Counted from the stretch's first letter, positions 19,146 through 27,370 are shown. The stretch: DNA of 64,000 nt from Agromyces intestinalis (GCF_008365295.1 NZ_CP043505.1:1922001-1986000), one strand, 5' to 3'. Made by a program: numbers and translations. The notes: generated by a model from the sequence alone, not told the origin.

Positions 19146-19283
19146 ATGAGCAAGCGTACTTTCCAGCCGAACAACCGTCGTCGCGCCAAGAAGCACGGCT
19201 TCCGCCTTCGCATGCGCACGCGCGCGGGTCGCGCCATCCTCGCGGCACGCCGCCGCAAGGGGCGCACCGAACTCTCCGCGTAG
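19146..19283 (+). CDS. rpmH: 50S ribosomal protein L34
   Basis: A 45-residue basic protein beginning [20 protein letters not shown], the textbook L34 sequence, with [19 protein letters not shown] and a terminal ELSA. It is a component of the large ribosomal subunit. It is the first gene right of oriC on the rightward strand and lies 8 bases before rnpA, the near-universal rpmH-rnpA arrangement. Confidence 0.98.
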   Translation: MSKRTFQPNNRRRAKKHGFRLRMRTRAGRAILAARRRKGRTELSA

Positions 19284-19291
19284 TCCGTTCG

Positions 19292-19702
19292 GTGCTCGCC
19301 AAAGCCAACCGCCTCACGAGCGCCGACGACTACCGGTCGGTGGTACGTCGTGGGGCGAAGGTCGCCGGTGCCCACACGGTGAGCTATCTGCGCTCCCGTG
19401 AAGCTGGCTCCGACGCGCGCTTCGGCTTCATCGTCTCGAAGAAGGTCGGCACCGCCGTTCGCCGCAATCTCGTTCGCCGTCGTCTCAAGGCCGCATGCCA
19501 CGAACTCGTGTCCGAGGGCATCACCGGCGTCGATGTGGTGGTGCGTGCACTGCCGACCGCCGCAGCCGCAGACTGGGCGGCACTGCGCGCCGAGGTTCGT
19601 CGAGCCGCGCACGACCGCCGGGTCGTGCGCGGCTCGTCGTCGTATTCAGCGGGGCCCGTGTCAGCGGGCTCGGAGTCGTCAGTGGGTGATGGGCATGCGT
19701 GA
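19292..19702 (+). CDS. rnpA: Ribonuclease P protein component
   Basis: A 136-residue protein starting at a GTG (VLAKANRLTSADDYRSVVRR). The RNR motif appears as GTAVRRNLVRRRLKA (about residues 52-66). It binds the RNase P RNA and helps mature tRNA 5' ends. The C-terminal 25 residues (SSYSAGPVSAGSESS) are low in complexity. Its end overlaps the yidD start by 14 bases. Confidence 0.95.
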   Translation: MLAKANRLTSADDYRSVVRRGAKVAGAHTVSYLRSREAGSDARFGFIVSKKVGTAVRRNLVRRRLKAACHELVSEGITGVDVVVRALPTAAAADWAALRAEVRRAAHDRRVVRGSSSYSAGPVSAGSESSVGDGHA

Positions 19703-20108
19703 CCTCGCCCTGTTCGTGCTGCTGCTGCCCCGCAATCTCGGCGTCCTGCTGCTTCGGGGCTACCGTGCTGTGATCTCGCCGCTCTACGGCGACGTCTGCC
19801 GCTACTATCCGTCGTGCTCGGCCTACGGGCTCGGGGCCGTGCAGCAGCGCGGGCTGGTCGTCGGTTCGGCTCTCGCGGCGTGGCGCATCCTCCGCTGCAA
19901 TCCGTGGTCGCGCGGCGGCGTCGACGACGTGCGCCCCGCCCGGCACGACCGGTATCGCCTCACTCCGTTCGGGTGGGTGCTTCCCGCCGCCTGGGTCACC
20001 GGTTCCGGGGCGTCCTCGGATCGCACAGCCCACGAACTCCACTCCCATGCCACCGGCACCCGGCCCGTGGCATCCCGGCTCTCCCCCGTTTCATCCCGAA
20101 AGGCCTGA
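19689..20108 (+). CDS. yidD: Membrane protein insertion efficiency factor YidD
   Basis: A 139-residue protein; the YidD core occupies residues 1-85. Hallmarks are ISPLYGDVCRYYPSCSAYGL (cysteine pair) and RILRCNPWSRGGVDDV. YidD lies between rnpA and yidC in most bacteria and aids membrane insertion. The C-terminal 50 residues are poorly conserved and low in complexity. An alternative ATG is at 19695. Confidence 0.92.
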   Translation: MGMRDLALFVLLLPRNLGVLLLRGYRAVISPLYGDVCRYYPSCSAYGLGAVQQRGLVVGSALAAWRILRCNPWSRGGVDDVRPARHDRYRLTPFGWVLPAAWVTGSGASSDRTAHELHSHATGTRPVASRLSPVSSRKA

Positions 20109-20116
20109 TCCCCTCC

Positions 20117-21106
20117 ATGGACCCCATCGGCTTCATCCTCTGGCCCATCAAGTGGGCCATCGAGGTCATCCTCGTCGCCTTCCACTGGCTGTGGACCTCC
20201 ATCGGCATGGACCCCGACGGCGGTGCGACCTGGGTCCTGTCGATCGTCGGCCTCGTCATCGTGGTGCGCGCAGCGCTCATCCCGATCTTCGTGCGCCAGA
20301 TCAAGAGCCAGCGCCGCATGCTCGAGGTGGCGCCACAGCTCAAGAAGATCCAGGACAAGTACAAGGGCAAGAAGGACCAGTTCTCTCGTGAGGCGATGTC
20401 GCGCGAGACGATGGAGCTCTACAAGCGCACGGGCACCAACCCGCTGTCGTCGTGCCTGCCGCTGCTGCTGCAGATGCCGATCTTCTTCGCGCTCTTCTCG
20501 GTGCTGAACGGCGCCCAGCATGACCAGGCCGGCGTCGGCGTGCTCAACCAAGAGCTCGCGAACTCGTTCGCCCACTCCGAGTTCTTCGGCGCCCCGCTGA
20601 GCTCGACGTTCATCAACGAGTGGAACGCCATGACCTCGGGTCAGCCGTTCAGCGTCTCGGTGATGGTCATCGCGCTGACCATGATCGTGCTCATGACGGC
20701 CTCGCAGTTCATCACGCAGCTGCAGATCGTGTCGAAGAACATGTCGCCCGAGACCAAGGCGAGCCCGATGTTCCGGCAGCAGCGCATCCTGCTGTACCTG
20801 CTCCCCCTCGTGTTCGCGTTCTCGGGTGTCGCGTTCCCGCTCGGCGTGATGTTCTACTGGCTGGTCTCGAACTTCTGGACCATGGGCCAGCAGTTCATCG
20901 TCATCCGCAATATGCCGACCCCCGGCAGTGAGGCCGCCAAGGCGCGCGAGGCTCGGCTGGCGAAGAAGGGCAAGCTCGTCACCGAGAAGCCCGAAGCTGC
21001 CGAGGCCGAGGAGCCGGCGAAGCCCGTCACGACCCAGCGTCAGCAGCCGATGGGCAAGGCCCGCGCGAAGAACGCCGGAAAGAAGCCGAACGGAGGCAAC
21101 CGATGA
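20117..21106 (+). CDS. yidC: Membrane protein insertase YidC
   Basis: A 329-residue Oxa1/YidC/Alb3 insertase. Membrane segments occur at about 5-25, 38-58, 110-132, 180-205 and 220-245, the five-helix actinobacterial layout. Conserved stretches are SQRRMLEVAPQLKKIQDKYK in the cytoplasmic hairpin and NPLSSCLPLLLQMPIFFALF in helix 2. The tail (about 275-329) is basic and alanine/lysine-rich, as in ribosome-contacting YidC tails. It inserts membrane proteins with or without SecYEG. It overlaps jag by 4 bases. Confidence 0.97.
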   Translation: MDPIGFILWPIKWAIEVILVAFHWLWTSIGMDPDGGATWVLSIVGLVIVVRAALIPIFVRQIKSQRRMLEVAPQLKKIQDKYKGKKDQFSREAMSRETMELYKRTGTNPLSSCLPLLLQMPIFFALFSVLNGAQHDQAGVGVLNQELANSFAHSEFFGAPLSSTFINEWNAMTSGQPFSVSVMVIALTMIVLMTASQFITQLQIVSKNMSPETKASPMFRQQRILLYLLPLVFAFSGVAFPLGVMFYWLVSNFWTMGQQFIVIRNMPTPGSEAAKAREARLAKKGKLVTEKPEAAEAEEPAKPVTTQRQQPMGKARAKNAGKKPNGGNR

Positions 21107-21600
21107 CTGCCGTGCATGAAGAGACCGTCGAGCGTTCACGAGACCAACTCGAGGAGGAAGGCGACATCGCCGCCGACTACATCGAGGAACTGCTCGACAT
21201 CTGCGACCTCGATGGCGACATCGACATCGATGCCCGCAACGGTCGCGCGTACGTCTCCGTCAACGCCGGCGACGGCGCCAACATCGCGGTGCTGTCGAAG
21301 CCTGAGACGGTGTCGGCGCTGCAGGAGCTCACCCGCCTCGCGGTGCAGACCAAGACCGGCGCCTTCTCGCGCCTGATCCTCGACATCGGCGGCTCGCGTG
21401 ACGCGCGACGGGTCGAGCTGGGCGCGCTCGTGTCTCGCGCGGTGGAGCGCATCGAGGCCGGCGCGACCGAGGCTGCGCTTCCGCCGATGTCGTCGTACGA
21501 GCGCAAGCTCGTGCACGACCTCGTCGCCGAGCGGGGCTTCCACTCGGAGTCACGCGGTGAGGGTGCCGAGCGCCACACCGTCATCACCCGGGTGGGCTGA
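21103..21600 (+). CDS. jag: Jag/KhpB family RNA-binding protein (KH and R3H domains)
   Basis: A 165-residue protein. An acidic N-terminus (DIAADYIEELLDICDLDGDI) leads into a KH-like domain (about 35-95, GNG variant within NIAVLSKPETVSALQELTRL) and a C-terminal R3H domain with MSSYERKLVHDLVAERGFHS. It is immediately downstream of yidC, the conserved position. KhpB-like proteins bind RNA and influence cell division in other Gram-positives; the actinobacterial role is less clear. Confidence 0.93.
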   Translation: MTAVHEETVERSRDQLEEEGDIAADYIEELLDICDLDGDIDIDARNGRAYVSVNAGDGANIAVLSKPETVSALQELTRLAVQTKTGAFSRLILDIGGSRDARRVELGALVSRAVERIEAGATEAALPPMSSYERKLVHDLVAERGFHSESRGEGAERHTVITRVG

Positions 21601-21650
21601 GCGTCGGCGCCTCGGGGTCGCTACCGCTCGATCCACCGCTTCCACTCCGA

Positions 21651-21666
21651 CGTTTCACGTGAAACA
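21651..21666. promoter_or_regulatory. parS site 1 (one mismatch)
   Basis: CGTTTCACGTGAAACA matches the parS consensus TGTTTCACGTGAAACA at 15 of 16 positions. The last A is the first base of the rsmG start codon, so ParB binding here could affect rsmG expression. Confidence 0.9.
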
Positions 21667-22301
21667 TGACTGATCGACTCCTTCTCGAACCCGAACCCCC
21701 GGGTGCCGCGGTGCTCTTCGGTGATCGGCTCGACCAGGGGCGCGCGTTCACCGAAGCACTCGCTGACCACGGTGAGGAACTCGGCCTGATCGGTCCGCTC
21801 GAGCTGCCGCGGCTCTGGACCCGACACATCCTGAACTCGGCGGTCGTCGCTCCGCTGCTTCATCCCGGGCTCGTCGGCGACGTCGGGTCGGGCGCCGGTC
21901 TGCCGGGGCTGGTGCTCGCCATCATCCGGCCGGATGTCTCGTTCGTGCTGATCGAGCCCATGGAGCGCAGGGTGGCGTGGTTGAGCGACCAGGTCGCCGC
22001 ACTGGGGCTCTCGAACGTCGAGGTTCGTCGCGCTCGTGCGGAAGAGGCCAAGCTGAACGGACAACTCGACCAGGTCACCGCTCGCGCGGTCAGCGCCCTC
22101 AAGACGTTGATTCCCATCACGGCTCCCCTGCTGAAGCCTGGAGGCGAACTGGTGCTCCTGAAGGGCGCCGCGGTCGACGGCGAGATCGGCAACGCCGAGA
22201 AGGCCATGCGCAAGTTCCGCGTGCACGACCCCGAGGTACTCGTGCTCGGCGAGGGCGTCGTCGGCGAGGTCACGCGGGTGTTCCGGGCGACGGTGGGCTG
22301 A
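21666..22301 (+). CDS. rsmG: 16S rRNA (guanine527-N7)-methyltransferase
   Basis: A 211-residue SAM-dependent enzyme. The SAM-binding motif is GDVGSGAGLPGLVLAIIRPD, followed by FVLIEPMERRVAWLSDQVAA and the catalytic region KTLIPITAPLLKPGGELVLL. It methylates G527 in 16S rRNA; its loss gives low-level streptomycin resistance in other bacteria. A jag-rsmG-parA-parB order is typical of actinobacteria. Its ATG lies directly against parS site 1. Confidence 0.96.
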   Translation: MTDRLLLEPEPPGAAVLFGDRLDQGRAFTEALADHGEELGLIGPLELPRLWTRHILNSAVVAPLLHPGLVGDVGSGAGLPGLVLAIIRPDVSFVLIEPMERRVAWLSDQVAALGLSNVEVRRARAEEAKLNGQLDQVTARAVSALKTLIPITAPLLKPGGELVLLKGAAVDGEIGNAEKAMRKFRVHDPEVLVLGEGVVGEVTRVFRATVG

Positions 22302-22302
22302 C

Positions 22303-22589
22303 CGGAACGTCGCGGTCTCCGCGGTCGCCTGTGAAGTACTCGAGGAGATCGGGCTCGAGGTGGAGGGCGGTGACCTGGTCGATTGCGCCATCATCCCCGT
22401 CGGTCTGTCGAGCGCGGTGGCACTCGTCATCGACGCCTGCACGCCGGCATCGCTCGGCGTGCTGCGGGGGCCGACGAGCGCGATGCGGTGCGGTTCTTCT
22501 CCTCCGCAGGACTTGAACGGCTCGCCCGCTCGCCCGCCTATCGTGCGAGCGTTCGAAGGGAGTTGGGTGCGGTGGCTTCAGCCGGGTAA
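22303..22589 (+). pseudogene. Degraded gene remnant of unknown family
   Basis: Straight after rsmG, one frame reads NVAVSAVACEVLEEIGLEVE and then DLVDCAIIPVGLSSAVALVI with strong codon bias, then breaks near 22475. A second frame continues with DAVRFFSSAGLERLARSPAY and ends RELGAVASAG at TAA (22587-22589). Neither part has a proper start. Joined by one frameshift, they look like the C-terminal part of a 90-odd residue coding segment. I do not recognise the family. It could be a decayed gene or a 3' fragment left by deletion. Confidence 0.35.
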
Positions 22590-22597
22590 CACCGGTG

Positions 22598-22768
22598 CTA
22601 GCCGCGCACGAGGCGGAGCGCCTTCTCGGTGAAGTAGGTCACCTCGCCGTCGGCATCCTCGACACCGATGACGAACTTGCCCGAGGGAGTGGCCCGGACG
22701 TCGACGACTTCTCCGCGTCCGCGTGGAGTGAGTGCCTCGGCTCCTGGTGTGAAGATGGTCGTGCTCAT
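22598..22768 (-). CDS. Conserved small protein, 56 aa
   Basis: A short ORF starting MSTTIFTPGAEALTPRGRGE and ending EVTYFTEKALRLVRG. It has the layout of a small beta-rich domain: VVDVRATPSGKFVIGVEDAD suggests alternating strands. It has no signal peptide and no membrane segment. The ATG at 22768 is preferred over an in-frame ATG 12 bases earlier. Function is unknown. It is on the lagging orientation inside the parS region and lies just downstream of a decayed membrane-protein gene. Confidence 0.6.
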   Translation of the reverse strand: MSTTIFTPGAEALTPRGRGEVVDVRATPSGKFVIGVEDADGEVTYFTEKALRLVRG

Positions 22769-22789
22769 ACCGAGAATCATGCGGCCGAG

Positions 22790-23027
22790 GTCGACCCGCC
22801 GCCTCCCCCGCGAGCCGGATATGGCCCCGAGTACGTCTGTCGCTGTACGCGAATCCCGAGGGGTGCGGCCCAGCGGCGAACCACACGATCAACGCGAGGA
22901 CCGGGAAGAAAGCTCAGCGCGGCAATCCAGATCGCCGTGTCGAGCGAGTTGAGCGACGTGTGGCGGGCGATCTGCCTCACTCCAACACGAACGCTGCCAG
23001 GATCGGCGGGGTGACAGTGACGATCAT
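22790..23027 (-). pseudogene. Decayed small two-helix membrane protein (PLDc_N-like)
   Basis: Three reverse frames in sequence carry MIVTVTPPILAAFVLE, then LNSLDTAIWIAALSFLP, then FFPVLALIVWFAAGPHPSG. Joined by two frameshifts they make a first hydrophobic helix, a short basic linker and a second helix ending in a glycine, like the small PLDc_N-type membrane proteins. As the sequence stands no single frame encodes it. Sequencing error is possible but two shifts make decay more likely. Confidence 0.4.
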
Positions 23028-23141
23028 CAGCACGCCGATGATGTCTCTCAGAGCTCCTTCCCTGGGTCACGCGTCGGTTGTGATCAGGCCACGGCATCAC
23101 GCGCAGTGCCGAGAGTCTCGATTCTTCCGACCCGGGGTCGA

Positions 23142-23157
23142 TGTTTCACGTGAAACA
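23142..23157. promoter_or_regulatory. parS site 2 (perfect)
   Basis: TGTTTCACGTGAAACA, a perfect 16-bp match, in the non-coding stretch upstream of parA. Confidence 0.95.
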
Positions 23158-23810
23158 CTCTCGCCTCGGAGCCCGTGAAGATTTCGAGCGACCGCTCAAG
23201 CTCCGCTCTCGCCCGCCCGCGTACGGCGGAGCGCAGCAGCGCAGGGTGGCTGGGTGGCTGGGTGGCTGCGTAGCTGCGTGGCTCGCGATGCGTTTGACGA
23301 CCCCGGTCTGCACGACGGTCGACGCACGCGTCGTGGGGCACGAGATCGAGACACCGTTCGCCCCAGCGATCGTGTGCAGGACGGCGCGCGGCTACCTCGG
23401 AGCACACCCGGGTGCCAGGCCGGGCGGCACCGCCGCCGACATTCAGGTTCCGTTCCGAAGCTTCGACCAGCGTTCGCATCCCCGCACCGAGGCTATACGG
23501 CGGGGCGAACGCGCTGAGCGACGTGCCAAGAAGGAGTCGAAGCGCTCGTCCCACTACTGCGATCGTGTGGCGCGAGTGCGGCTTCAATGAAGGCTCGGGC
23601 GTGATCGAGTGCACCCCTGGCCGCCGAATACAACAGAGGCGCTCGCCGTGTACTCGAGCCCGGGGTAGGACTGAGTGGCGTGCGCGGCTGCTTCCGACAC
23701 AGTGAACTCGAGGGATGTCGATCGTCGCTTCACCGCAGCTTCGTGTGTCAGGTAGTGCCCAAGAACGGCCGCGGCACCCCGGGATCAATGAAGTTCTTCT
23801 CCTTTGAGTG

Positions 23811-23838
23811 CCAGAGCGTTTCACGTGAAACGCTCTGG
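23811..23838. promoter_or_regulatory. parS site 3 within a 28-bp perfect palindrome
   Basis: The parS core GTTTCACGTGAAAC (23818-23831) is extended on both sides by CCAGAGC and GCTCTGG, making a perfect 28-base palindrome. The outer bases of the 16-mer are C and G rather than T and A. Confidence 0.88.
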
Positions 23839-23864
23839 GTGGCGAGCTCTGCACCATTGAGCGA

Positions 23865-23880
23865 TGTTTCACGTGAAACG
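23865..23880. promoter_or_regulatory. parS site 4 (one mismatch)
   Basis: TGTTTCACGTGAAACG, 27 bases after site 3, upstream of parA. Confidence 0.9.
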
Positions 23881-24075
23881 GCCGGGCCTGGATGGGGCAA
23901 CCTCCCCAGAGGGCCTGAACCTCTCCTCAGCACCGCTGTCGACAACGATTGTTCCCGTGTTCGGGCGTGCGTGAGTGCCGGGGTCCGACGGCCCAGTTAG
24001 GCTTGGGTGTCGGACCGGCCGAGGTCGGTCGGGCGACGCATCATCACACGACGAGCGTGGGTTGGAGAACTCGGG

Positions 24076-26025
24076 ATGGCGCAGGGTGGGGCTCGCGGCT
24101 GGTTCCGACGCAGACGTGCACGATCCGAGGAGAACCAGAAGCAAGTGCCCACCGCTCCCCCGACGACTCCATCGGCAACGGTGCCCGCCCCCGTCCCCGC
24201 GGCGACCGCGCCCGGCGCCACCGAGGTGACCGCGAGCGACACGCACACCTGGGCTCCGCCGGCTCAAGCAGTGCAATCGAACGCCACCGGGCAGCCCGAT
24301 TCGAATCCCTCGCTGCCTCAGGGAGCGGTGCAGTCGCAGCCGTCGTCGGCAACTCTCCCGCCGTCCGGCAACGGGGCGACCCCGATCGCATCCGCCTCTG
24401 CCATTCCTGACTCGAGCGACGCGGCGACGACCGGTTCCGAGACGCGCTTCGACTGGGATGCGGCTACCGCTGCGGCGCTGACGGACTCCCCTGACGCGCC
24501 GGCCGATCCGGCATCGGAGGCCTTCGCGCAGCACGCGCCGCATTCGGATGCTTCGCCAGACCGCCTGCTCGAAGACATCATCCGCGAGATCGTCGGAGGC
24601 GCCGCAGCCGACACGGTGTCGTCGCTCCATCAGCCGAAGCCGACCGCGACGGATGAATCGACTTCCGGCACGGCTGCATCCGATGAATCAACTCCCGATG
24701 GTTCAGCCCCCGAGGCTTCCGCGCAGGCCATCCCTCAGTCCCCTTCGACTGGGGAGGCGGAGAGAGCCCCAGCGCCGACGCACGACACCCAGCAGCACGA
24801 ACTCGGTGACGACGCAGGAGTCCGCGCGGCCGCCGGGGCACCAGCGCGCTCCGAGTCGCCCGTGGAGCCCTCCGCAGCGGACCTTTCGTCACACGCGACC
24901 TCTACGCAGTCACCGACCATCACCGGTGTAAGCGGATCGAGCGCTCAATCGGGCGATGAACCTGCCGTCGGCTACGCGCCGGAAGACGACCGCGGTTCCG
25001 ACTCCGCTCCAACGGTGACGAGCGAAGGATCCGACGAGTCGGCAGCGCCTGCGGTCGCCCCGCCGGCCGCACTCACCAGTGACTCCGCCCCTCCGACCGC
25101 CTTTTCCACCGACGTTTCACGTGAAACATCCCCGATCTACGGAGGAACTCCCCTGGCTGATCAGCTCGCCGAAGAAACTCGTCGGCGCATCGCACTCGAA
25201 GAGGCCGTCCTGCCTCTTCCCGTGCAGACGCGCGTGTTCACCATCTCGAACCAGAAGGGCGGCGTCGGCAAGACGACGTCCGCGGTGAACCTGGCGGCGG
25301 CCCTCGCACGAACGGGTGCGCGCGTGCTCGTCATCGACCTCGATCCGCAGGGCAACGCGTCGACCGCGCTCGGTGTCGACCACCGATCCGAGCAGCAGAG
25401 CGTCTACGAGGTATTGGTCTCCGATCTCCCGCTGTCCGCGGTCGTGCGTCAGTCGACCGAGCACGAGCAACTCGACTGCGTGCCTGCGACGATCCATCTC
25501 GCCGGTGCCGAGATCGAACTCGTCTCGATGGTCGCGCGCGAGCAGCGCCTGCGACGCGCCCTCGATGCGCACCTCGCCGCGATGTCCGATCCCTATCACT
25601 ACGTGTTCATCGATTGCCCGCCTTCGCTCGGACTGCTCACGATCAACGCGTTCGTGGCCGCGCGTGAGGTCTTGATCCCGATTCAGTGCGAGTACTACGC
25701 GCTCGAGGGCCTCTCGCAACTGCTCAGCAACATCGAGCTCATCGAAAAGCACCTGAACCCGACACTGCGGCTCTCGACGATTCTGCTCACGATGTACGAC
25801 TCGCGTACCAATCTGGCGCAGCAGGTCGCGCAGGAGGTGCGCGACCACTTCCCCGGTCAGACACTGCAGACGATCATTCCGCGTTCCGTCCGGGTCTCGG
25901 AGGCGCCGAGCTACGGTCAGAGCGTCATCACCTACGACTACGGCTCCAGCGGCTCGCTGTCGTATCGCGAAGCGGCGGCTGAGATCGCCCGCCGCGGCGC
26001 ACCCGAGATCGAGGAGTCGAACTGA
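24076..26025 (+). CDS. parA: Chromosome partitioning ATPase ParA with long N-terminal extension
   Basis: A 649-residue protein, about 2.3 times the usual length. Residues 385-649 are a normal ParA/Soj: P-loop KGGVGKTT at 394-401, DLDPQGNAS, the FIDCPPSLGLLTINAF switch region and RVSEAPSYGQSVITYD. Residues 1-350 are unusual: a basic start (ARGWFRRRRARS), a predicted amphipathic helix (PDRLLEDIIREIVGGAAADT), and otherwise Ala/Ser/Thr/Pro/Asp-rich sequence. Residues 346-351, DVSRET, are encoded by parS site 5. I use the ATG at 24076 with GGAG upstream; a GTG at 24007 is also open. It overlaps parB. Confidence 0.93.
   Translation: MAQGGARGWFRRRRARSEENQKQVPTAPPTTPSATVPAPVPAATAPGATEVTASDTHTWAPPAQAVQSNATGQPDSNPSLPQGAVQSQPSSATLPPSGNGATPIASASAIPDSSDAATTGSETRFDWDAATAAALTDSPDAPADPASEAFAQHAPHSDASPDRLLEDIIREIVGGAAADTVSSLHQPKPTATDESTSGTAASDESTPDGSAPEASAQAIPQSPSTGEAERAPAPTHDTQQHELGDDAGVRAAAGAPARSESPVEPSAADLSSHATSTQSPTITGVSGSSAQSGDEPAVGYAPEDDRGSDSAPTVTSEGSDESAAPAVAPPAALTSDSAPPTAFSTDVSRETSPIYGGTPLADQLAEETRRRIALEEAVLPLPVQTRVFTISNQKGGVGKTTSAVNLAAALARTGARVLVIDLDPQGNASTALGVDHRSEQQSVYEVLVSDLPLSAVVRQSTEHEQLDCVPATIHLAGAEIELVSMVAREQRLRRALDAHLAAMSDPYHYVFIDCPPSLGLLTINAFVAAREVLIPIQCEYYALEGLSQLLSNIELIEKHLNPTLRLSTILLTMYDSRTNLAQQVAQEVRDHFPGQTLQTIIPRSVRVSEAPSYGQSVITYDYGSSGSLSYREAAAEIARRGAPEIEESN
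25113..25128. promoter_or_regulatory. parS site 5 inside the parA coding sequence
   Basis: CGTTTCACGTGAAACA, one mismatch from consensus, read in frame as part of DVSRET ahead of the ParA ATPase domain. Confidence 0.9.
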
Positions 26026-27002
26026 TGGCAGCGAAACGTACCGGCCTCGGCCGTGGTATCGGCGCACTCATTCCAACGGACGAGTCGGCGGTGAAGGCGT
26101 CGCGGCCGGTCGACGTGTTCTTCCCGGACGGCGAGCGACCCGAGACTGCGGTCGGCGCCGTCGAGCAGGCCGCCACGGCCGAGTCGTTGATCGCGGTTCC
26201 CGGAGCGCGCCTCGCACGCCTCTCCCCCGATGACATCGTGCCGAACGCGCAGCAGCCGCGCACGGTCTTCGACCCCGAAGACCTCGCAGAGCTGGTGCAC
26301 AGTATCCGGGAGTTCGGCGTGCTGCAGCCGATCGTGGTGCGCCCGCACCCCGACCAGGCAGGCAAGTACGAGCTGGTGATGGGCGAGCGTCGCCTTCGCG
26401 CGACGAAGGCGGCCGGGCTCGACAGCATCCCGGCGGTCGTCAAGGACACGGCGAACGAGTCGATGCTGCGCGATGCGCTGCTCGAGAACCTGCATCGCTC
26501 GCAGCTCAACCCGCTCGAGGAAGCATCTGCCTATCAGCAGCTCCTCGCGGACTTCGGTATCACCCAGGAGGAGCTCGCCAACCGCCTCGGTCGGTCTCGT
26601 CCGCAGATTTCGAACACGCTGCGGCTCCTGAAGCTGCCCGAAGCCGTCCAACTCCGCGTCGCGGCCGGTGTGCTGAGCGCCGGACACGCTCGCGCGATCC
26701 TGATGATGCCCGACGCCGAGTCGATGCAACGCCTTGCCGACAAGATCGTGAACGAAGATCTCTCGGTCCGCGCCGCCGAGGCGCTCGCGTCGGCCGAGCC
26801 GAAGCCGGCGCGCGCGAAGCCCGCCGCCGGCAAGCGCCAGGAGTTCCTCGATGACCTCGCGGGCCGACTCGGCGACCGCCTCAACACTCGGGTGAAGATC
26901 TCGCTCGGTGCGCGAAAAGGCCAGATCAACATAGATTTCGCGACCGTGCAGGATCTCCGTCGCATCTTGAACGATCTGGGCGAGGAGCTCGAGGGGCTGT
27001 AG
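26025..27002 (+). CDS. parB: Chromosome partitioning protein ParB
   Basis: A 325-residue CTP-dependent DNA clamp that loads at parS and spreads. The N-terminal tag MAAKRTGLGRGIGALIPTDE is the usual ParA-stimulating segment. The CTPase domain has the GERR box at 120-123 and ENLHRSQLNPLEEASAYQQL. The helix-turn-helix reads EELANRLGRSRPQISNTLRL. The C-terminal dimerisation domain ends at IDFATVQDLRRILNDLGEEL. It overlaps the parA stop by one base (TGATG). Confidence 0.98.
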   Translation: MAAKRTGLGRGIGALIPTDESAVKASRPVDVFFPDGERPETAVGAVEQAATAESLIAVPGARLARLSPDDIVPNAQQPRTVFDPEDLAELVHSIREFGVLQPIVVRPHPDQAGKYELVMGERRLRATKAAGLDSIPAVVKDTANESMLRDALLENLHRSQLNPLEEASAYQQLLADFGITQEELANRLGRSRPQISNTLRLLKLPEAVQLRVAAGVLSAGHARAILMMPDAESMQRLADKIVNEDLSVRAAEALASAEPKPARAKPAAGKRQEFLDDLAGRLGDRLNTRVKISLGARKGQINIDFATVQDLRRILNDLGEELEGL

Positions 27003-27165
27003 TCGAAGTCGTCCGAGTGTGCGCCGTACGCCGCGCATCGACGTTCAGTCCGGTGCGCGGCGTAACCGCGCGGAGCGAAGACTTCGCTTCCGCACCACCG
27101 CATCCGAGTGCGGCGCCGAGTCGGGTTGCACGAGCGCCGCACACAGATACTGCAGAACGACCCGA

Positions 27166-27345
27166 CTAGCGCCGCGGCTTCCGCTCGGTCGGCTCCGGGA
27201 GCTCGATCCGGCTTCTGCCGCCGGCGAAGTCTCGACCGCCGGGAAGCGGGGCAGGGGCGGGGAGTTCGTTCTGCGCTTCCCACATCAGGTTCGCCGCGTG
27301 TGCGTGCGCGTGGAAGACCTCGTCGAGCGTGCCGGGGCGCAGCCG
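27166..27345 (-). pseudogene. Small gene fragment of unknown family, possibly frameshifted
   Basis: The open reverse frame reads GTLDEVFHAHAHAANLMWEA and continues QNELPAPAPLPGGRDFAGGR to a basic end, with good codon bias and natural composition. The only in-frame ATG gives 39 residues (27166-27285); the more natural start, a GTG at 27349, is in another frame and encodes MTAAP before the shift. It may be a small gene with a frameshift. The rest of the 27003-27370 spacer holds parS site 6 and nothing else I recognise. Confidence 0.4.
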
Positions 27346-27351
27346 TCACCC

Positions 27352-27367
27352 CGTTTCACGTGAAACG
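27352..27367. promoter_or_regulatory. parS site 6 (two outer mismatches)
   Basis: CGTTTCACGTGAAACG: the inner 14 bases are perfect. It is the rightmost of the six sites and lies beyond parB. Confidence 0.88.
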
Positions 27368-27370
27368 CTG

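Larger units (their letters stand above)
23158..24075. other. Gene-poor centromere region upstream of parA
   Basis: About 0.9 kb without a convincing gene. Long open frames exist on both strands but their translations are cysteine-, arginine- and proline-rich with no domain. It holds two parS sites (23811-23838 and 23865-23880) and a local tandem run of GGGTGGCT-like units near 23247-23290. The parA promoter must lie near its right end; no clear -35/-10 pair is visible. Confidence 0.5.

Noticed and set aside
23084-23872. A 262-codon open frame on the reverse strand across the parS region
   Set aside because: Arg-, Cys- and His-rich translation, no domain, and it is interrupted by palindromic DNA elements. 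High GC content produces such frames by chance.
23158-24075. CRISPR array or prophage att site
   Set aside because: No regular repeat-spacer structure and no integrase or phage genes are seen anywhere in the window.
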